A program made the translations under genes and the position numbers. 64,000 nucleotides of DNA from Streptomyces griseoflavus (GTDB taxonomy: Bacteria > Actinomycetota > Actinomycetes > Streptomycetales > Streptomycetaceae): the NCBI RefSeq assembly GCF_014649995.1, contig NZ_BMUC01000005.1, positions 247,817-311,816 of the forward strand, written 5' to 3'. Each line of letters starts with the position of its first letter. The first letter of the stretch is position 1. Under the pieces are notes generated by a model that searched no databases, was not told where the DNA came from, and worked only from the letters and a program-made list of their open reading frames with translations. Shown here one piece after another: positions 53,434 to 64,000 of this stretch.

Positions 53434-54204
53434 TCAGCACGGGGGCTCGGTCGGTCCGGGGAAGAACGCCGTGGTCGCCCCGGCGGTCTCGGCCCCGTCC
53501 ACCGTGAACTGCTGGCCCGACACGAAGGCCGCCCCGGGGGAGGCGAGGAAGTGGAAGACCTCCGCGATCTCCTCGGGCAGCGCGTGCCGCCGGGCCGGGA
53601 TGCGGGCGTTCACCTCGTCGAGCATGGCGTCGGTGTACTCGGCGCGCTGCATCGGCGTGAGCACCGCCCCCGGAGCCACGCACGCCGTGCGGATCAGCGG
53701 GGCCAGCTCGACCGCGAAGGTCTGGCACAGTGACGCCACCCCGGCCTTGCTGGCGTTGTAGTCGGCGTACAGCGGGTAGCCGCGGGAGCCGTTGACGGAC
53801 GCCGTCGCCAGCAGCACCCCCGCGCCGCGGCGCAGCATGTGCGGTACGGCGTGCCGCCACAGCGCGAGGACACCCATGAGGTTGACGTCGAGGGTGCGCC
53901 GGGCGTCGGCCTCGGTGATGTCCAGGATGCCGTGCCGGACGCTGATGCCGGCGTTGGCGACGACGACGTCCAACTGCCCCCGTTCGGCGGCCACCCGGTC
54001 GACGGCGTGCCGGACGGCGTCCCAGTCGGCGACGTCCACCTTGGCCCAGTGGACCTCGCCGCCGCCCTCCCGGGGCCCGTCGGGACGGCCGCCCGTCGGG
54101 GGCTGCACGTCCAGGTTGACGACGTGGTCGCCGGCGCGGGCGAAGCGTTCGGCGGTGGCCTGCCCGATGCCGCTGGAGGCGCCGGACACGATGACGGTGC
54201 GCAT
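53434..54204 (-). CDS. Short-chain dehydrogenase/reductase
   Basis: This 256-residue SDR has cofactor motif GASSGIG near residue 8, NAGIS, Ser in LLATASVNGSRG and the YNASK catalytic pair (Tyr/Lys), and ends GATTAFFPGPTEPPC. The acidic residue after the second strand (NLDVQPP) suggests NAD(H). It is 40 bp downstream of the beta-hydroxylase gene and could oxidise its hydroxylated product to a ketone. Confidence 0.9.
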   Translation of the reverse strand: MRTVIVSGASSGIGQATAERFARAGDHVVNLDVQPPTGGRPDGPREGGGEVHWAKVDVADWDAVRHAVDRVAAERGQLDVVVANAGISVRHGILDITEADARRTLDVNLMGVLALWRHAVPHMLRRGAGVLLATASVNGSRGYPLYADYNASKAGVASLCQTFAVELAPLIRTACVAPGAVLTPMQRAEYTDAMLDEVNARIPARRHALPEEIAEVFHFLASPGAAFVSGQQFTVDGAETAGATTAFFPGPTEPPC

Positions 54205-54243
54205 GAGGATGCTGCCTTTCGCGTACGTGGGGGACCGGGCGGG

Positions 54244-55320
54244 TCAGACGATGACGCGCGGGTGGTCGAGGGCGTAACCGCTCAGGTTGCGGCGCAGGTT
54301 GCGGCTGACGGTGAGCTTCTTCAGCCAGCGGTCGGTGCCGTCGTAGCGGGCGGTGAAGGACCTGCGGCCGTGCACCGCCCGGTAGTTGTCGACGATCAGC
54401 AGCGAGCCCGGGGCGACCGCGACGTCCCGCTGGACACGGTTCAGCTCGGCCATCAGCCGGTCCAGCGCGGCCTCGGCCTCCGTGTCGCCGGGCAGCGTGT
54501 CCATGAACGGCCGGTCGATGCGCAGGTAGGGGCTCAGCCGGTCGCCGAACAGCACGGCCGTCGGCACCGGGCGGTCGGCCATCGCGCGCAGCCGGGGCAG
54601 CGCCGGGTGGCCGGGCGCGTAGGTCTCCAGCTGCCGGATGTGCTCGGTGTCCGGGCGGATCAGGAACCGCTCCTCGGCGAGCACCGCCCGGTCGGCGTCG
54701 TCGAGCCGGACATCGCGCACGGAGGCGACGATGGTGGGCACCGCGTCGGGGTTGCGCAGCCCCATCAGCAGCAGGTAGTCGCACCGGTTGGGGTGGAAGC
54801 CGTCCTCGGTGTGGAACTCCAGCAGCGCCTCGCTGCCGTACCCGCTCTGCCGGTCCTCGTCGCCGTGGATCGGCAGGATGTTCTGGATGATCCGCCCTTC
54901 CTGGAGGGTCACCCAGCCGAACGGGTCACCGAGCAGCATCCCGCACAGCGCCAGCCACACCTCCTGGTCGCGGGCCGTGTCCCCGTGGATCGCCTCGCGC
55001 CAGTGACCGGGTGTGGGACCGAGCGCGTCGCCGTCCACCGGGAAGCCGTGCACCAGGCAGGACGCGCTGCGCTCGCTGCGCCGGTACGACAGCAGGAACG
55101 TGCGCAGCCCCGCCGGCAGCAGCTCCTCCGCGGTGAGCGCGCGGTCGTAGAACCCGGGCAGGGACGGCGCGCCGTACACCTCTCCGAGCTTCTCGGCGGC
55201 GCTGCGCAGCTCGGCGACCTCGTCGGCGTCCAGGACGTACTCGGCGGGGGCGTCCGGGGTGTCCGGGGTGCGGGCGGCGTCCCGGAGGGACGCGTCGACG
55301 GTCGGGTTCGTGATTGTCAT
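54244..55320 (-). CDS. Fe(II)/2-oxoglutarate-dependent amino acid beta-hydroxylase (VioC/GntD/MppO type)
   Basis: This 358-residue TauD/clavaminate-synthase-like enzyme has the iron-ligand motif HTEDGFHP (H-x-E) near residue 168 and the distal His in AVHGRRSFTARYDG, with the 2-oxoglutarate-binding Arg close behind. The family contains L-arginine and L-enduracididine beta-hydroxylases and asparagine beta-hydroxylases. The pocket is not predictable by eye. The neighbouring NRPS first A domain has a code suited to a basic amino acid, so an arginine-type beta-hydroxylase is the best guess. ATG 55320 has GAGGAC upstream; the gene is 225 bp downstream of the NRPS stop. Confidence 0.85.
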   Translation of the reverse strand: MTITNPTVDASLRDAARTPDTPDAPAEYVLDADEVAELRSAAEKLGEVYGAPSLPGFYDRALTAEELLPAGLRTFLLSYRRSERSASCLVHGFPVDGDALGPTPGHWREAIHGDTARDQEVWLALCGMLLGDPFGWVTLQEGRIIQNILPIHGDEDRQSGYGSEALLEFHTEDGFHPNRCDYLLLMGLRNPDAVPTIVASVRDVRLDDADRAVLAEERFLIRPDTEHIRQLETYAPGHPALPRLRAMADRPVPTAVLFGDRLSPYLRIDRPFMDTLPGDTEAEAALDRLMAELNRVQRDVAVAPGSLLIVDNYRAVHGRRSFTARYDGTDRWLKKLTVSRNLRRNLSGYALDHPRVIV

Positions 55321-55464
55321 GTCGGTGTCCTCACCGGGTCGTGACCGCTGGCGGTCGTCCGTCGTTCGGTCCTGTGCGGTCCGCGCCGCGAGGTCGCGGC
55401 CGGATCGCGTGGTGGAGCGCACCGGACCGGCCGAGCAGGGTCCCGGCCGTGTCGTGGTCCAGTG

Positions 55465-55509
55465 GTGGTGCGGGTGGTGCGGGTGGTGCGGGTGGTGCGG
55501 GTGGTGCGG
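55465..55509. repeat. 9-bp tandem repeat, five perfect copies
   Basis: GTGGTGCGG is repeated five times without error (55465-55509), with degenerate copies on both sides (55462-55518). It lies in the 225-bp gap between the NRPS stop and the beta-hydroxylase start and could slip in replication. No function is evident. Confidence 0.9.
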
Positions 55510-55545
55510 TGGTGCGGGTGGCGCCGGGCGCCGTCCGGGTGCGTC

Positions 55546-58500
55546 CTACCGCCAGTCCTCGGCGAAGCGGTCCAGCTCCGCCTGGTCCAGCGTGATCAGC
55601 GGCTCCTCGTCCTCGTCCCCGGCCGCCGCGGCGGCCGGCGGCGGGGAGAGCTCCTTGACCGCCGAGGCGATCGAGGCCACGGTCTTGTGGGCGAACACGT
55701 CCCGCGGAGCGACGTCCAGGCCCGCCTCGCGCGCCAGGGTGACCAGCTTGATCGAGACGATGGAGTCGCCGCCGAGGTCGAAGAAGCTGTCGTCGACCCC
55801 GACCCGCTCCACGCCGAGGGCCTCGGCGAACAGCGAGCACAGCAACTCCTCGCGCGGCGTGCGCGGCGCCCTGCCCTCCGCCGCCGCGGAGAACTCCGGC
55901 GCGGGCAGCGCGTTCGGGTCGAGCTTGCCGCTCGCGGTCCTCGGCAGCCGGTCCAGGACGACCACCGCCGCGGGCACCATGTGCTCGGGCAGCGCCTCGG
56001 CGGCCCGCCCGCGCAGCAGGACCGGGTCGGGCACGGCACCGGCGGCCGGGGCGGCGTACGCCACCAGCAGCCGGTGGCCGGGCCGGTCCTCGCGGACGAC
56101 GACCACGGCCTGCGCGACCGCCGGGTCCTCGGCGAGCACCGCCTCGATCTCGCCGGGCTCGATGCGGAATCCGCGCACCTTCACCTGCTGGTCCACCCGG
56201 CCGAGGAACTCCAGCTCCCCGTCGGACCTCCGGCGGGCCAGGTCGCCGGTGCGGTACATGCGCGCCCCGGGCGGGCCGAAGGGGTCGGCGACGAAACGCT
56301 CGGCGGTCTGCCCCGGGCGGCCGAGGTAACCGCGGGCCAGGCCCTCGCCGGCCACGTACAGCTCGCCGGGCACGCCCGCCGGCACCGGCTGGAGCGTGCC
56401 GTCCAGCAGGTACACGCGGGCCCCGGCGACGGGCTCGCCGAGCGGCGGGCGGACCCGGCCGTCCAGCGGGCGGCTCATCGTCGCCATGACGGTCGCCTCG
56501 GTCGGGCCGTAGGCGTTGACCATCCGGCGCCCGGACGACCAGCGTTCCACCAGATCGGGCGGGCACGCCTCGGCCCCCACCACGAGGGTCGTGCCCGGCG
56601 GCAGCGCGTCCTCACCCAGCACGGCCAGGGACGACGGCGGCAGCAGCAGCGCCGTCACCCCGTGCCGGGCCACCGTGGCCGCCAGCGCCGGGCCGGGCAG
56701 CAGCTCGTCCGCCGGCGCGGCGACCGCGCACGCCCCGGTCAGCAGGGCCGTCGCCAGCTCCCACACCGAGGCGTCGAAACTCGGCGACGCGAACAGCAGC
56801 ACCCGCTCGTCCGCGCGCAGATCCAGACCGGCGCGCTGCTGGGCGACCAGGGCCGCGATCCCGAGGTGCGGCACCTGCACGCCCTTGGGGCGGCCCGTCG
56901 ACCCGGAGGTGTAGATCACGTACGCGGTGTGCGCGGGCCGCAGCGGCGCCACCCGGTCGGCGTCCGTCAGGTCGGTGCCGGGCAGGCCGTCGTCCACCTG
57001 CGTCGTGCCGAGGCAGCGGGTCCGTGCCGCGCCCGCCCAGGCCGGCAGGTCCGCCGTCCCCGGCGCGGTCAGCACCAGCGCCGGCCGGGCGTCGCCGACG
57101 ATGTGCCGCAGCCGCTCCGCCGGATAGCCGGGGTCCAGCGGCAGGTGGGCGGCGCCCGCCTTGAGCACGGCGAGGACCGCGGTCACCGACTGCGCCGACC
57201 GCGGCAGCGCCACGCCCACCACGTCCTCCGGGCCGATGCCCTCGGCCACCAGCTCCCGCGCCAGCCGGTTGGCCCGCTCGTTCAGCTCGCCGTACGACAG
57301 GGTGTGTTCCCCGTCGATCACGGCGACGGCACCGGGCCGCTCCCGCACCCGCTCCTCGAACAACGCGGGGAAGGTGTCCGGACCCGGGTGGGCGGGTCCC
57401 TGCGCGGCGGCGCGCAGCGCGGTCCGCTCCCCGGCCGTGAGCAGGTCCAGCCGGCCCAGCGGGGCCGACGGGTCGGCCAGGAAACCGTCCAGGACCGCCC
57501 GCACCCGGGTGAGCAGGGCGGCGCCCTCCTCGGCGGTGAACAGGTCGGCGCGGTAGCTGAGTTCGAGGCTCAGCCGCTCGCCCGGCACCACCACCAGGTT
57601 CAGCGGGTAGTGCGAGGCGCCCGGCACCGGGTCCTCGTCCACCGTCATGCGCAGCCCGGGCACCTGCTCCTGGACGGCCTCGCCGTCGAACGGCGCGCTC
57701 GCGAAGTCCAGCACGGTGTCGAAGAGTTCGCCCACCCCCAGGGACCGCTGCACCTCCGTCAGCCCGAGGTGCTGGTAGGGCCGCAGCCCGGCCTGCTGCT
57801 CCTGGACGCCGGCCAGCAGCGCGCCGAACGGCCGGGCCGCGTCGAGGCGGACGCGCACCGGGACGGTGTTCATCAGCAGGCCCACGATGTCCTCGGAGCC
57901 GGGCAGGTCCGCCGGGCGGGCGGCGGTGGTGGCACCGAACACCACGTCGTCGCGGCCGAGCAGCCGTCCCACGACGACCGCCCAGGCACCCTGGAGGAGG
58001 GTGTTGAGGGTCAGTCCCGCGCCGCGCGCGCCGGCGAGGAGCTCGGCGGTGCGTCCGGCGTCGACGGTGTGCGTCACCAGGTGCGGCACACCGGCCGTGG
58101 CCGCCTCCGCGTCCGGGGCCACCAGCGTGGGCTCGTCGAACCCGGCCAGTGCCTTGCTCCAGGCCCGGACCGCCGCCTCGTCGTCCTGCCCGCCGAGCCA
58201 GCGCACGAAGTCGGTGAACTGCGCCGGCGCCGGAGCCGGGTGGGCGCCGCCACGGGCGTAGGCGGCGAACAGGTCGCGGAAGAACAGGGGCAGCGACCAG
58301 CCGTCGAGCAGCGCGTGGTGGTGCGACACCACCAGCAGGTGGTCGTCGTCCGCGAACCGGACCAGCGTGACCCGCAGCAGCGGGGGCTCGGCCAGGTCGA
58401 AGCGGCGGGTGCGCTCGTCGGCCAGCAGCTCGGCGACCCGGGCCCGCCGCTCCTCCTCGTCCAGCCCGCCCAGGTCGACCTCGCGCCAGGGCGTGCGGAC

Positions 58501-61500
58501 GTCCTCGTGCACCAGCTGCACCAGGCGGCCCGAGCCGAGCAGGCGGAAGGACACCCGCAGCGCGGTGTGCCGGGCCAGGACCGCGTCGCAGGCCGCGCGG
58601 AGCACCGCCGGGGAGAGGGTGCCGGTGAGCCGTACGGGCGCCTGGGCGGTGTAGACGTCGACGCCGTCCGCGGCCAGCATCGCGTGGAAGTGCATGCCCT
58701 GCTGCAGCGGTGTCGGCGGCAGCGCCTCGGTGTACGGCCGCCCCGGCGCCTCCAGTTCGGCCAGCTCGGCCGCCGTGAGGGTGATCGGCGGGCCGGCCGG
58801 GACGGCCGGCGCGTCCGGCTCGGGGCCGGTCTCCCGCGCCGCGCCGGCGAGGCCGGCCACGGTCTTGTGGACGAACACGTCCCGGGCGTTGACCGCGAGC
58901 CCGGCCCGGTGCGCGCGGGCGGCGAGCCGCATGGCGGTGATGGAGTCGCCGCCGAGGTCGAAGAAGCTGTCGTCGACGCCGACCCGTTCCCGGCCCAGCA
59001 CCTCGGCGAACACGTCGTGCAGGATCCGCTCCCGCTCCGTGGACGGCGCCCGGTAGGCGCTCGCCGCCTCGAACCGCGGCTCGGGCAGCGCCCGCAGGTC
59101 CACCTTGCCGTTGGGCGTGAGCGGGAAGACCTCGACGGTCATGACCAGCGCCGGGACCATGTACGCGGGCAGCCGCTCCGCGACGGCCGCGCGCAGCACC
59201 TCCGGGCGCACCCCGGCGCCGGGCACGGGACGCACGTAGCCCACGAGCCGCCGCACACCGGCCGCGTCCTCACGGACCGACACCACCGCCCGGTCCACCG
59301 ACGGGTCGGCCGCGAGGGCCGCCTCGACCTCGCCGAGTTCGACCCGGTGCCCGCGGATCTTCACCTGGAAGTCCGACCGGCCGCGGTACTCCACCACCCC
59401 GTCCGGACGGCGCAGCCCCAGGTCACCGGTGCGGTACATGCGCGACCCCGGCTCCCCGAGGACGTCGGCGACGAAGCGCTCGGCCGTCGCCGCCGGGCGG
59501 CCCAGGTAGCCGCGGGCCACCCCGTCGCCGGCGATGTACAGCTCCCCGACGACCCCGTCCGGGACCGGGCGCAGGAAGGCGTCCAGGACGTAGACGCGCG
59601 TGTTGTCGGCCGGGGTGCCGATGGCCGGGCCGGCCGCGGCGCCACCGTGCCACAGCATGGCGTCCACGGTGCACTCGGCGGGACCGTACAGGTTGTACAC
59701 CGACAGGTCCGGCACCGCGTGCAGCGCCTCCCACAGGTCGGCGCCGACCTCCTCGCCGCCGAGGGCCAGGACCCGCACCCGGTGCCCCTGCCCGGACGTC
59801 TCGAACATGCCGGCCGCGAGCAGCTGGCGGGCCACCGACGGTGTGGTGTCGACGACGTCGACGGCCGCGCGGGCCGTGAGCGCGGCCAGGGCGACGGCGT
59901 CCCTGCGGACGTCGTCGTCGACCAGCAGCAGCTCGTGCCCGCCGACCATCCACAGCAGCTGGCTCCAGGAGGCGTCGAAGCCGAGCGAGTTGGTCAGGGC
60001 CGCGCGCAGCGTCCGGCCCCCGGCGCGCCGCCGCTCCGGTTCGAAGAAGTTGGCCCGGTGGCTGTGGAACATGTTGACCAGGTTGCGGTGCTCGACCGCG
60101 ACCCCCTTGGGCCGGCCGGTCGAGCCCGAGGTGTGGATCACGTACGCCAGGTGCTCCGGCCGCAGCGGCGTCGCGCGGTCGGCGTCGGTGAGGTCCGAGG
60201 CGTCCTCGGGCGGCACGGCCAGGTCGGCGCGCAGGGTCCGGCCGGGCACGGCCGGCTCGGTCGCCGCGTCGGTCAGGACCAGCACCGGCCGGGCCTCCTC
60301 GCGGATCGCCGCGATCCGCTCGGCCGGGTGCGTGCTGTCCACCGGCAGATAGCCGGCGCCCGACTTCAGCACCGCCAGGATCGCCACCACCGCGTCCACG
60401 GTGCGCGGCAGCGCCACGCCGACCAGCAGGCCGGGGCCCGCCCCCTCGGCGACCAGCAGCCGCGCCAGCCGGTTGGCCCCGGCGTTGAGGGCGGCGAAGG
60501 TCAGGCGGGTGGAGCCGTCGCCGACGGCCACCGCGTCCGGGGTGGCCCGGACCTGCTCCTCGAACACCTCGGGCAGCGTCCGCCCCGGGTGGGCCACGGT
60601 CCGCCCGGCGCACGTGCGCAGGAGCTCCTCGCGTGCGGCCGGGAAGCACAACGGCAGCCGCCCCGCCGGGAGATCGGGTCCCTCGGCGATGTCGCGCAGC
60701 AGCCCGCACAGCCGGTCCAGCAGCCCGGAGGCGGCGTCCGCGGAGTACACGTCCTCGCGGTGGTTGAGCTCCAGCCGCAGCCCCTCGCCGGGGTGCACGG
60801 CGAGGCTCAGCGGGTAGTGGGTGCCCTCGAAGGCGTCGTCGACCACGTCACGCAGCAGCGTCACCGCGAGGCCGGGCACCTCGGCGCCGCGGACGGCGCT
60901 GTCGACGGGCACGTTCTCGAAGGCGACGGTGGTGTCGAACAGTTCCGTCACGCCCGCCGCACGGTGGATGTCGGCCAGACCCAGGTACTCGTGCCGGGTC
61001 AGCGCCGTCTGCTCGTCCTGGAGACGGGCGAGCAGCGCGGCCACCGGCTCGGCCGGGTCGATCCGCACCCGGGCCGGCACGGTGTTCATCGTCAGGCCCA
61101 CCATCCGCTCACTGCCCGGCAGTTCGGGCGGGCGGCCGGCGACCGTACTGCCGTGGACCACGTCCCGGCTGCCCGTCAGCACCGACAGCAGCAGCGCCCA
61201 GGCGCCCTGCACGACGGTGTTGAGGGTGAGCCCGCGCGCACGCGCGGTCTCCGTCAGCCGTGCCGTGTCCGCCGGGGACAGCTCCGCGACGGCGCGCCGC
61301 TGGGCCCGCACCGGCCCGCCGTGCCCGGACGGGCCCGCGACCAGCGTCGGCCCCTCCAGCCCGGCCAGCGCCGACCGCCACGCCCGTTCGGCCTCCTCGC
61401 GGTCCTGCGCGGCGAGCCAGCCGAGGTAGTCCCCGAACGGCACCGCGGGCTCCAGCGCCGCGGCCGAGCCGCCGTCCCGGTAGATCCGGAACAGGTCGGC

Positions 61501-61986
61501 CAGCAGCAGCGGCAGCGACCACCCGTCGAGCAGGATGTGATGGTGCGTCAGCAGCAGGACGTGCCGCTCGGCGGCGAGGCGGACCAGGGTGAAGCGCAGC
61601 AGCGGCGGGCGGGCCATGTCGAAGCGCCGCGCCCGGTCGTCCGCCAGCAGCCGCGTCAGCCGCAGCCGCTGCTCGTCCGCGCCGAAGCCGGAGAAGTCGA
61701 CCTCCTCCCACGCCGGTTCCACGGACCGCGCGACGGCCTGGACGGCCTCGCCCGAGCGGCGCCGCAGGAATCCCGCCCGCAGGCTCGCGTGCCGGCCGGC
61801 CACGGCGGTGGTGGAGCGGCGCAGCGCGGCGGTGTCGAGTACGCCGGTCAGCTCCAGGGGCGTCTGCACGGTGTAGAAGTCGACGGCGGGCGCCGAACCG
61901 TCCCCCTCGTCGAACAGGGCGTGGAAGAGCATGCCCTGCTGCAACGGGGTCAGCGGCAGCACCGCTTCCAAGGAAGTCTGTTTCAC
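55546..61986 (-). CDS. Nonribosomal peptide synthetase, two modules C-A-T-C-A-T
   Basis: This 2146-residue NRPS has C1 ([10 protein letters not shown] near residue 150), A1 ([10 protein letters not shown] near 624), T1 (GGDSIT near 1014), C2 ([10 protein letters not shown] near 1222), A2 ([10 protein letters not shown] near 1699) and T2 (GGDSIV near 2074), then a short tail [16 protein letters not shown]. By hand the A1 code reads DASDAGLVDK (Asp278 and Asp331, suiting a basic residue) and A2 DAWLVGAVMK (close to a leucine code). The C-domain starts ([10 protein letters not shown]) are not of the LCL type. There is no E or TE domain. GTG 61986 overlaps the upstream NRPS stop (GTGA) with GGGGGA before it; an upstream GTG at 61999 is less likely. 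Confidence 0.9.
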   Translation of the reverse strand: MKQTSLEAVLPLTPLQQGMLFHALFDEGDGSAPAVDFYTVQTPLELTGVLDTAALRRSTTAVAGRHASLRAGFLRRRSGEAVQAVARSVEPAWEEVDFSGFGADEQRLRLTRLLADDRARRFDMARPPLLRFTLVRLAAERHVLLLTHHHILLDGWSLPLLLADLFRIYRDGGSAAALEPAVPFGDYLGWLAAQDREEAERAWRSALAGLEGPTLVAGPSGHGGPVRAQRRAVAELSPADTARLTETARARGLTLNTVVQGAWALLLSVLTGSRDVVHGSTVAGRPPELPGSERMVGLTMNTVPARVRIDPAEPVAALLARLQDEQTALTRHEYLGLADIHRAAGVTELFDTTVAFENVPVDSAVRGAEVPGLAVTLLRDVVDDAFEGTHYPLSLAVHPGEGLRLELNHREDVYSADAASGLLDRLCGLLRDIAEGPDLPAGRLPLCFPAAREELLRTCAGRTVAHPGRTLPEVFEEQVRATPDAVAVGDGSTRLTFAALNAGANRLARLLVAEGAGPGLLVGVALPRTVDAVVAILAVLKSGAGYLPVDSTHPAERIAAIREEARPVLVLTDAATEPAVPGRTLRADLAVPPEDASDLTDADRATPLRPEHLAYVIHTSGSTGRPKGVAVEHRNLVNMFHSHRANFFEPERRRAGGRTLRAALTNSLGFDASWSQLLWMVGGHELLLVDDDVRRDAVALAALTARAAVDVVDTTPSVARQLLAAGMFETSGQGHRVRVLALGGEEVGADLWEALHAVPDLSVYNLYGPAECTVDAMLWHGGAAAGPAIGTPADNTRVYVLDAFLRPVPDGVVGELYIAGDGVARGYLGRPAATAERFVADVLGEPGSRMYRTGDLGLRRPDGVVEYRGRSDFQVKIRGHRVELGEVEAALAADPSVDRAVVSVREDAAGVRRLVGYVRPVPGAGVRPEVLRAAVAERLPAYMVPALVMTVEVFPLTPNGKVDLRALPEPRFEAASAYRAPSTERERILHDVFAEVLGRERVGVDDSFFDLGGDSITAMRLAARAHRAGLAVNARDVFVHKTVAGLAGAARETGPEPDAPAVPAGPPITLTAAELAELEAPGRPYTEALPPTPLQQGMHFHAMLAADGVDVYTAQAPVRLTGTLSPAVLRAACDAVLARHTALRVSFRLLGSGRLVQLVHEDVRTPWREVDLGGLDEEERRARVAELLADERTRRFDLAEPPLLRVTLVRFADDDHLLVVSHHHALLDGWSLPLFFRDLFAAYARGGAHPAPAPAQFTDFVRWLGGQDDEAAVRAWSKALAGFDEPTLVAPDAEAATAGVPHLVTHTVDAGRTAELLAGARGAGLTLNTLLQGAWAVVVGRLLGRDDVVFGATTAARPADLPGSEDIVGLLMNTVPVRVRLDAARPFGALLAGVQEQQAGLRPYQHLGLTEVQRSLGVGELFDTVLDFASAPFDGEAVQEQVPGLRMTVDEDPVPGASHYPLNLVVVPGERLSLELSYRADLFTAEEGAALLTRVRAVLDGFLADPSAPLGRLDLLTAGERTALRAAAQGPAHPGPDTFPALFEERVRERPGAVAVIDGEHTLSYGELNERANRLARELVAEGIGPEDVVGVALPRSAQSVTAVLAVLKAGAAHLPLDPGYPAERLRHIVGDARPALVLTAPGTADLPAWAGAARTRCLGTTQVDDGLPGTDLTDADRVAPLRPAHTAYVIYTSGSTGRPKGVQVPHLGIAALVAQQRAGLDLRADERVLLFASPSFDASVWELATALLTGACAVAAPADELLPGPALAATVARHGVTALLLPPSSLAVLGEDALPPGTTLVVGAEACPPDLVERWSSGRRMVNAYGPTEATVMATMSRPLDGRVRPPLGEPVAGARVYLLDGTLQPVPAGVPGELYVAGEGLARGYLGRPGQTAERFVADPFGPPGARMYRTGDLARRRSDGELEFLGRVDQQVKVRGFRIEPGEIEAVLAEDPAVAQAVVVVREDRPGHRLLVAYAAPAAGAVPDPVLLRGRAAEALPEHMVPAAVVVLDRLPRTASGKLDPNALPAPEFSAAAEGRAPRTPREELLCSLFAEALGVERVGVDDSFFDLGGDSIVSIKLVTLAREAGLDVAPRDVFAHKTVASIASAVKELSPPPAAAAAGDEDEEPLITLDQAELDRFAEDWR

Positions 61987-64000
61987 AGTGTCGTCCCCCA
62001 CTGGGCTTCGAGCTCGTCGAGTTCGTCCGCGTCGAGCCGCACCAGGCTCTCGGCGCGCGGCGCCGCTGCCCCGGGACCGGTGTCCCGGGCCACCTCGGCG
62101 AGCCGCGCGATGGTCTTGTGGCCGAAGATGTCCCTGGCGGTGAGGGTCAGCCCCGCCCGGTGGGCCCGGGCCGCCAGACGGGTGGCGGTGACGGAGTCGC
62201 CGCCGAGGTCGAAGAAGCTGTCGTCGACGCCGATCCGCTCCCGGCCCAGCACCTCCGCGAACACCTCGTGCAGGATCCGCTCCCGCTCCGAGGCGGGCGG
62301 CCGGTAGGCGCTCGCCGTCTCGAACCGCGGCTCGGGCAGCGCCTTGACGTCGATCTTGCCGCCGGGCGTGCGCGGGAAGGCGTCCAGCACCGTCACCGCC
62401 GCCGGGACCATGTACGCGGGCAGCCGCTCCCCGGCGTGGGCGCGCACCGCCACCGGCTCCGGCCGCGTCCGGGCACCGGCGGCCGGCACCACGTACGCCA
62501 CCAGCTGCCGTACGCCCGCCCCGCTCTCGCGGGCGACGACCACGGCCCCGCCGACGCCCGGCGCGCCGGCGAGGACGCCCTCCACCTCGCCGGGCTCGAT
62601 GCGGAAACCGCGCACCTTCACCTGGCTGTCGGCGCGGCCCAGGTAGACCAGCTCGCCGTCGGCCGCCCAGCGGGCCAGGTCGCCGGTGCGGTACATGCGG
62701 GTGCCGGGCGGCCCGAACGGGTCGGCGACGAAACGCTCCGCCGTGGTGCCGGGGCGGGCCAGGTAGCCGCGGGCGAGTCCGTCACCGCTCAGGTACACCT
62801 CGCCGGGGACCCCGGGCGGTACCGGGCGCAGCGCCGTGTCCAGCAGCCGCACCCGGGTGCCGGGCACCGGGCTGCCCATCGGCGGCACGGTCCGGCCGGA
62901 GAGCCGTCCCGTCTGGGTGGCGATGACCGTCGACTCGGTGGGGCCGTAGGCGTTGACCATGTGGCGGCCGGGCGACCAGCGGGCCACCAGTTCCGGGGAG
63001 CACGCCTCGGCGCCCACCACCAGGTCGGTCCCCTCGGGCAGCGCGTCCGCCGGCAGCGCCGCCAGCACGGAGGGGGCCAGCAGCAGGCAGGTGACGCCCA
63101 GTTCGGCCACCAGGTCCGCCAGCGGGGGCCCGGGCACGAGCCGCTCCTCCGGCGCGACCACGGCGGTGGCTCCGGTCAGCAGGGCCGTCGTCAGCTCCCA
63201 CACCGAGGCGTCGAAGCTCGGCGAGGCGAACTGCAGCACCCGGGTGCCCGGCCGCAGGCCCAGCCGGTCCCGCTGGTGCCGGACCAGGGAGGCCAGACCG
63301 GTGTGCGTGACCACGACGCCCTTGGGACGGCCGGTCGACCCCGAGGTGTAGATGACGTACGCCGGGTGCCCCGGGGCGAGCGGCGCACGGCGGTCCGCGC
63401 CGGCCGGGTTCGCGTCCGTGGAGGCGGCCGGGTCCGGGCCGGCCGGAGCGGTGAGGTCTTCCTCGTCCACGTACAGCCGGGGCACCCCGGGCGCGAGCGT
63501 CGGGTCGTCCGCCGCGCGGGTGGTCAGGACCAGCAGGGGCGCGGTGTCGTCGAGCATCGCGGTCAGGCGGGCCCGCGGATAGCCGAGGTCGACCGGCAGA
63601 TAGGCCGCGCCCGACTTCAGCACCGCCACCACGGCGGTCAGGGCGTGGACGCCGCGTGGCACGGCGACCGCCACCAGGTCCTCGGGCCCCGCGCCGCGGG
63701 CCGTCAGCGTGCGGGCCAGCCGGCCGGCGCGGTCGTTGAGCCCGGCGTAGTCCAGGGAGCCGTCGGGGGAGAGGACCGCGAGGGCGCGCGGGTCACGGCG
63801 GACCTGCTCCTCGAACAGTTCGGGGAAGGTGCGCGGCTCCGCGCCCGGGGCGCCTTCCCCCGCCGCGAGCACCGTGGCGCGCTCGGCCGCGGTCAGCACC
63901 TCGGTCCGGGCCGGCGGGAGGTCACCGGGAGCGGCCAGGAACCGGGACAGGAACGCGGTGAACCGGATCCGGTGCAGGTCCAGTTCGGCGGGGGAGTAGC
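61983..64000 (-). CDS. Nonribosomal peptide synthetase, last module only (5' part beyond window)
   Basis: The frame is open to the right edge, so the gene starts outside. Visible are the end of a C domain ([20 protein letters not shown]), an A domain ([27 protein letters not shown]) and a T domain (GGDSVT, near 62190), and then the tail [16 protein letters not shown]. The A code by hand reads DAWLVGAVIK, again Leu-like. The stop overlaps the next NRPS start. The tail resembles the T-C linker of the neighbouring NRPS, which fits a docking role. Confidence 0.9.
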   Translation of the reverse strand, partial: YSPAELDLHRIRFTAFLSRFLAAPGDLPPARTEVLTAAERATVLAAGEGAPGAEPRTFPELFEEQVRRDPRALAVLSPDGSLDYAGLNDRAGRLARTLTARGAGPEDLVAVAVPRGVHALTAVVAVLKSGAAYLPVDLGYPRARLTAMLDDTAPLLVLTTRAADDPTLAPGVPRLYVDEEDLTAPAGPDPAASTDANPAGADRRAPLAPGHPAYVIYTSGSTGRPKGVVVTHTGLASLVRHQRDRLGLRPGTRVLQFASPSFDASVWELTTALLTGATAVVAPEERLVPGPPLADLVAELGVTCLLLAPSVLAALPADALPEGTDLVVGAEACSPELVARWSPGRHMVNAYGPTESTVIATQTGRLSGRTVPPMGSPVPGTRVRLLDTALRPVPPGVPGEVYLSGDGLARGYLARPGTTAERFVADPFGPPGTRMYRTGDLARWAADGELVYLGRADSQVKVRGFRIEPGEVEGVLAGAPGVGGAVVVARESGAGVRQLVAYVVPAAGARTRPEPVAVRAHAGERLPAYMVPAAVTVLDAFPRTPGGKIDVKALPEPRFETASAYRPPASERERILHEVFAEVLGRERIGVDDSFFDLGGDSVTATRLAARAHRAGLTLTARDIFGHKTIARLAEVARDTGPGAAAPRAESLVRLDADELDELEAQWGTTL

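Noticed and set aside
55462-62307. A 2281-codon open frame on the plus strand
   Set aside because: It is antisense to the NRPS genes, is Arg/Gly/Val-biased and has no domain; typical of high-GC shadow frames.

Overview
The window is high-GC actinobacterial DNA, almost certainly a Streptomyces chromosome. The evidence is strong third-position G/C, frequent GTG/TTG starts, GTGA/ATGA start-stop overlaps, and Streptomyces-typical families (DUF5999, SAV_2336-type vWA/NB-ARC/TPR protein, PucR regulators, HATPase_c anti-sigma-like proteins, HExxH peptide hydroxylase). Assignments come from reading the translated proteins and their motifs; no database search was possible.

Layout. (1) 1-2098: 3' part of a Pnkp RNA-repair enzyme. 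(2) 2238-9460: a three-gene conflict-type cassette, an EAD2/VMAP-C protein, a MoxR AAA+ ATPase and a 1526-residue vWA-like/NB-ARC/TPR protein related to the FxSxx-COOH system TPR protein. (3) 9529-13393: a cation/proton antiporter (minus), then a small TTG-start ORF and a HExxH-type peptide hydroxylase. (4) 13503-16251: arginine deiminase and ornithine carbamoyltransferase, then a HATPase_c protein. (5) 16626-23998: an aromatic-acid CoA catabolic island (enoyl-CoA hydratase, fused flavin hydroxylase/old-yellow-enzyme reductase, PaaX regulator, CoA ligase, acyl-CoA dehydrogenase, RidA). Both of its promoter regions carry the same palindrome with identical spacing. (6) 24000-28400: a nested inverted-repeat element, an alpha/beta hydrolase, DUF5999 and DUF6299 proteins, a hypothetical protein, a PucR regulator and a possible small CDS. 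(7) 28417-35503: flotillin plus a 1656-residue AAA ATPase. (8) 35732-36526: secreted SGNH esterase. (9) 36523-39450: cbiMNQO cobalt transporter behind a cobalamin riboswitch. (10) 39592-40865: PadR regulator and HAAS-type membrane protein. (11) 40931-64000: the left part of a lipopeptide-type NRPS cluster continuing past the right edge.

The NRPS region contains an acyl-activating enzyme, an ACP, a KAS III-like enzyme, an MFS exporter, a LuxR-type regulator, a Sfp-type PPTase, an XRE/NB-ARC regulator, an acyl-CoA/ACP dehydrogenase, a second ACP, a type II thioesterase, a P450, an SDR, a VioC/GntD-type beta-hydroxylase and two NRPS genes. The visible modules read A(Leu-like)-T | C-A(basic)-T-C-A(Leu-like)-T, with no epimerase and no terminal thioesterase. 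A plausible product is an acylated peptide containing a hydroxylated basic residue.

Most notable: the NLR-like ternary cassette, the small ORF/HExxH pair, the shared 42-bp operator of the aromatic island, the nested palindromic element at 24015-24176, the flotillin/giant-ATPase pair, and the unassigned NRPS cluster.
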